DNA from: Allomyces macrogynus ATCC 38327
Taxonomy: Eukaryota > Blastocladiomycota > Blastocladiomycetes > Blastocladiales > Blastocladiaceae
DNA: 19,314 nucleotides
Assembly: GCA_000151295.1 (NCBI GenBank)
Contig: GG745341.1
Span: 527,231-546,544 of the forward strand
Direction: 5' to 3'
Shown in pieces: positions 19,004 through 19,314 of the stretch (positions within the stretch are counted from its first letter, which is position 1; every line of letters begins with the position of its first letter). The position numbers and the translations under genes are program-made. The notes below the pieces were generated by a model. It made no database searches, was not told the origin of the DNA, and was given only the letters and a program-made list of their open reading frames with translations.

Positions 19004-19230
19004 TTGCGTGTCGACTTGGCTTGAATTACTTGTTTGCAGCAGCAATCGAAACTTGTTGCGCGTACTCGCAGCAGGTCGGGGATGGGTGGCAGTGGTTGCG
19101 TCGATGTCGCCGGCAGCGGTCAGATTTGTCGATGAGAAATGGCGGCGTGGCAGAGAGGAAAGCGCGCCTACGTTTACGTAAACGATGAACTAGTTCGCCA
19201 TATTCTGATTCAGGTCAAGGCGATGATGCC
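19004..19230. promoter_or_regulatory. AVL9 promoter region, possibly bidirectional
   Basis: 227 bp between the AVL9 ATG and a possible plus-strand ATG. It contains the 14-bp perfect palindrome CGTTTACGTAAACG at 19171-19184, whose core TTACGTAA is a bZIP-type (Yap/CREB-like) binding word. No TATA box was seen. Confidence 0.45.
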
Positions 19231-19314
19231 ATGGCGCTGGCTGCCGTTCTGCCTCGAAGTGACTTGAACTGGGTCACTCCGCCACCACCGTTCTCTTCTG
19301 CTGCACCTCCCCCC
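19231..19314 (+). CDS. Possible 5' end of a divergent gene, truncated by window
   Basis: ATG in a good context (GCCATGG) opens a frame that stays open for 28 codons to the window end and reads MALAAVLPRSDLNW followed by a Pro/Ser/Ala-rich stretch. It lies divergent to AVL9 at a spacing typical of this window. The stretch is too short to identify; it could equally be non-coding sequence that is open by chance. Confidence 0.25.
   Translation, partial: MALAAVLPRSDLNWVTPPPPFSSAAPPP

Noticed and set aside
19258..19278. Inverted repeat AGTGAC...GTCACT with a 9-nt loop
   Set aside because: Short arms; frequent by chance, and it may lie in coding sequence of the candidate right-edge gene.

Overview
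The window looks like nuclear DNA of a GC-rich, intron-bearing fungus. The genes use short GT-AG introns of about 65-140 nt, and the proteins are eukaryotic: a Mediator subunit, an AVL9-type secretory protein, an F-box/LRR protein and a FIST-domain protein. The GC-rich coding sequence, Ala/Pro/Asp/Gln low-complexity runs and compact spacing would suit a zoosporic early-diverging fungus such as a blastoclad (Allomyces-like). That placement is inference; nothing here proves the taxon.

Left part (1-7215): a minus-strand gene for a disordered coiled-coil protein (17-1159) lies divergent to MED22 (plus, two exons, 1685-2267). MED22 converges, with only 27 bp between stop codons, on a minus-strand four-exon FIST-domain gene (2295-3650). 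The FIST gene carries one in-frame TAG. It shares a 287-bp divergent promoter with a large two-exon F-box/LRR-like gene (3938-7215).

Centre (7216-16043): three tandem plus-strand paralogues encode ANL-superfamily (4-coumarate:CoA ligase-like) adenylate-forming enzymes. Copies 1 and 2 are intact seven-exon genes of 637 and 643 codons. All five internal exons match exactly in length (119, 179, 446, 374 and 261 nt), and the core promoters share CCAAT, GCAAGTC, GTGGCGAC and TATA blocks. Both end in a shared hydrophobic/Trp-Arg tail ending RSRV instead of a peroxisomal SKL. Copy 3 is a pseudogene with a 124-nt deletion, loss of most of exons 2-3, several frameshifts and a nonsense codon.

Right part (16044-19314): a seven-exon AVL9 gene on the minus strand (16441-19003). 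Upstream of it are a 14-bp perfect palindrome and a possible divergent gene start (ATG at 19231) that runs off the window. AVL9 (late-Golgi secretion), MED22 (RNA polymerase II Mediator) and the F-box protein are housekeeping-type neighbours. The ANL array is the accessory, lineage-expanding part.

Gene models were spliced by eye from frame continuity, splice motifs, and comparison between paralogues or with remembered family alignments. No database search was run.
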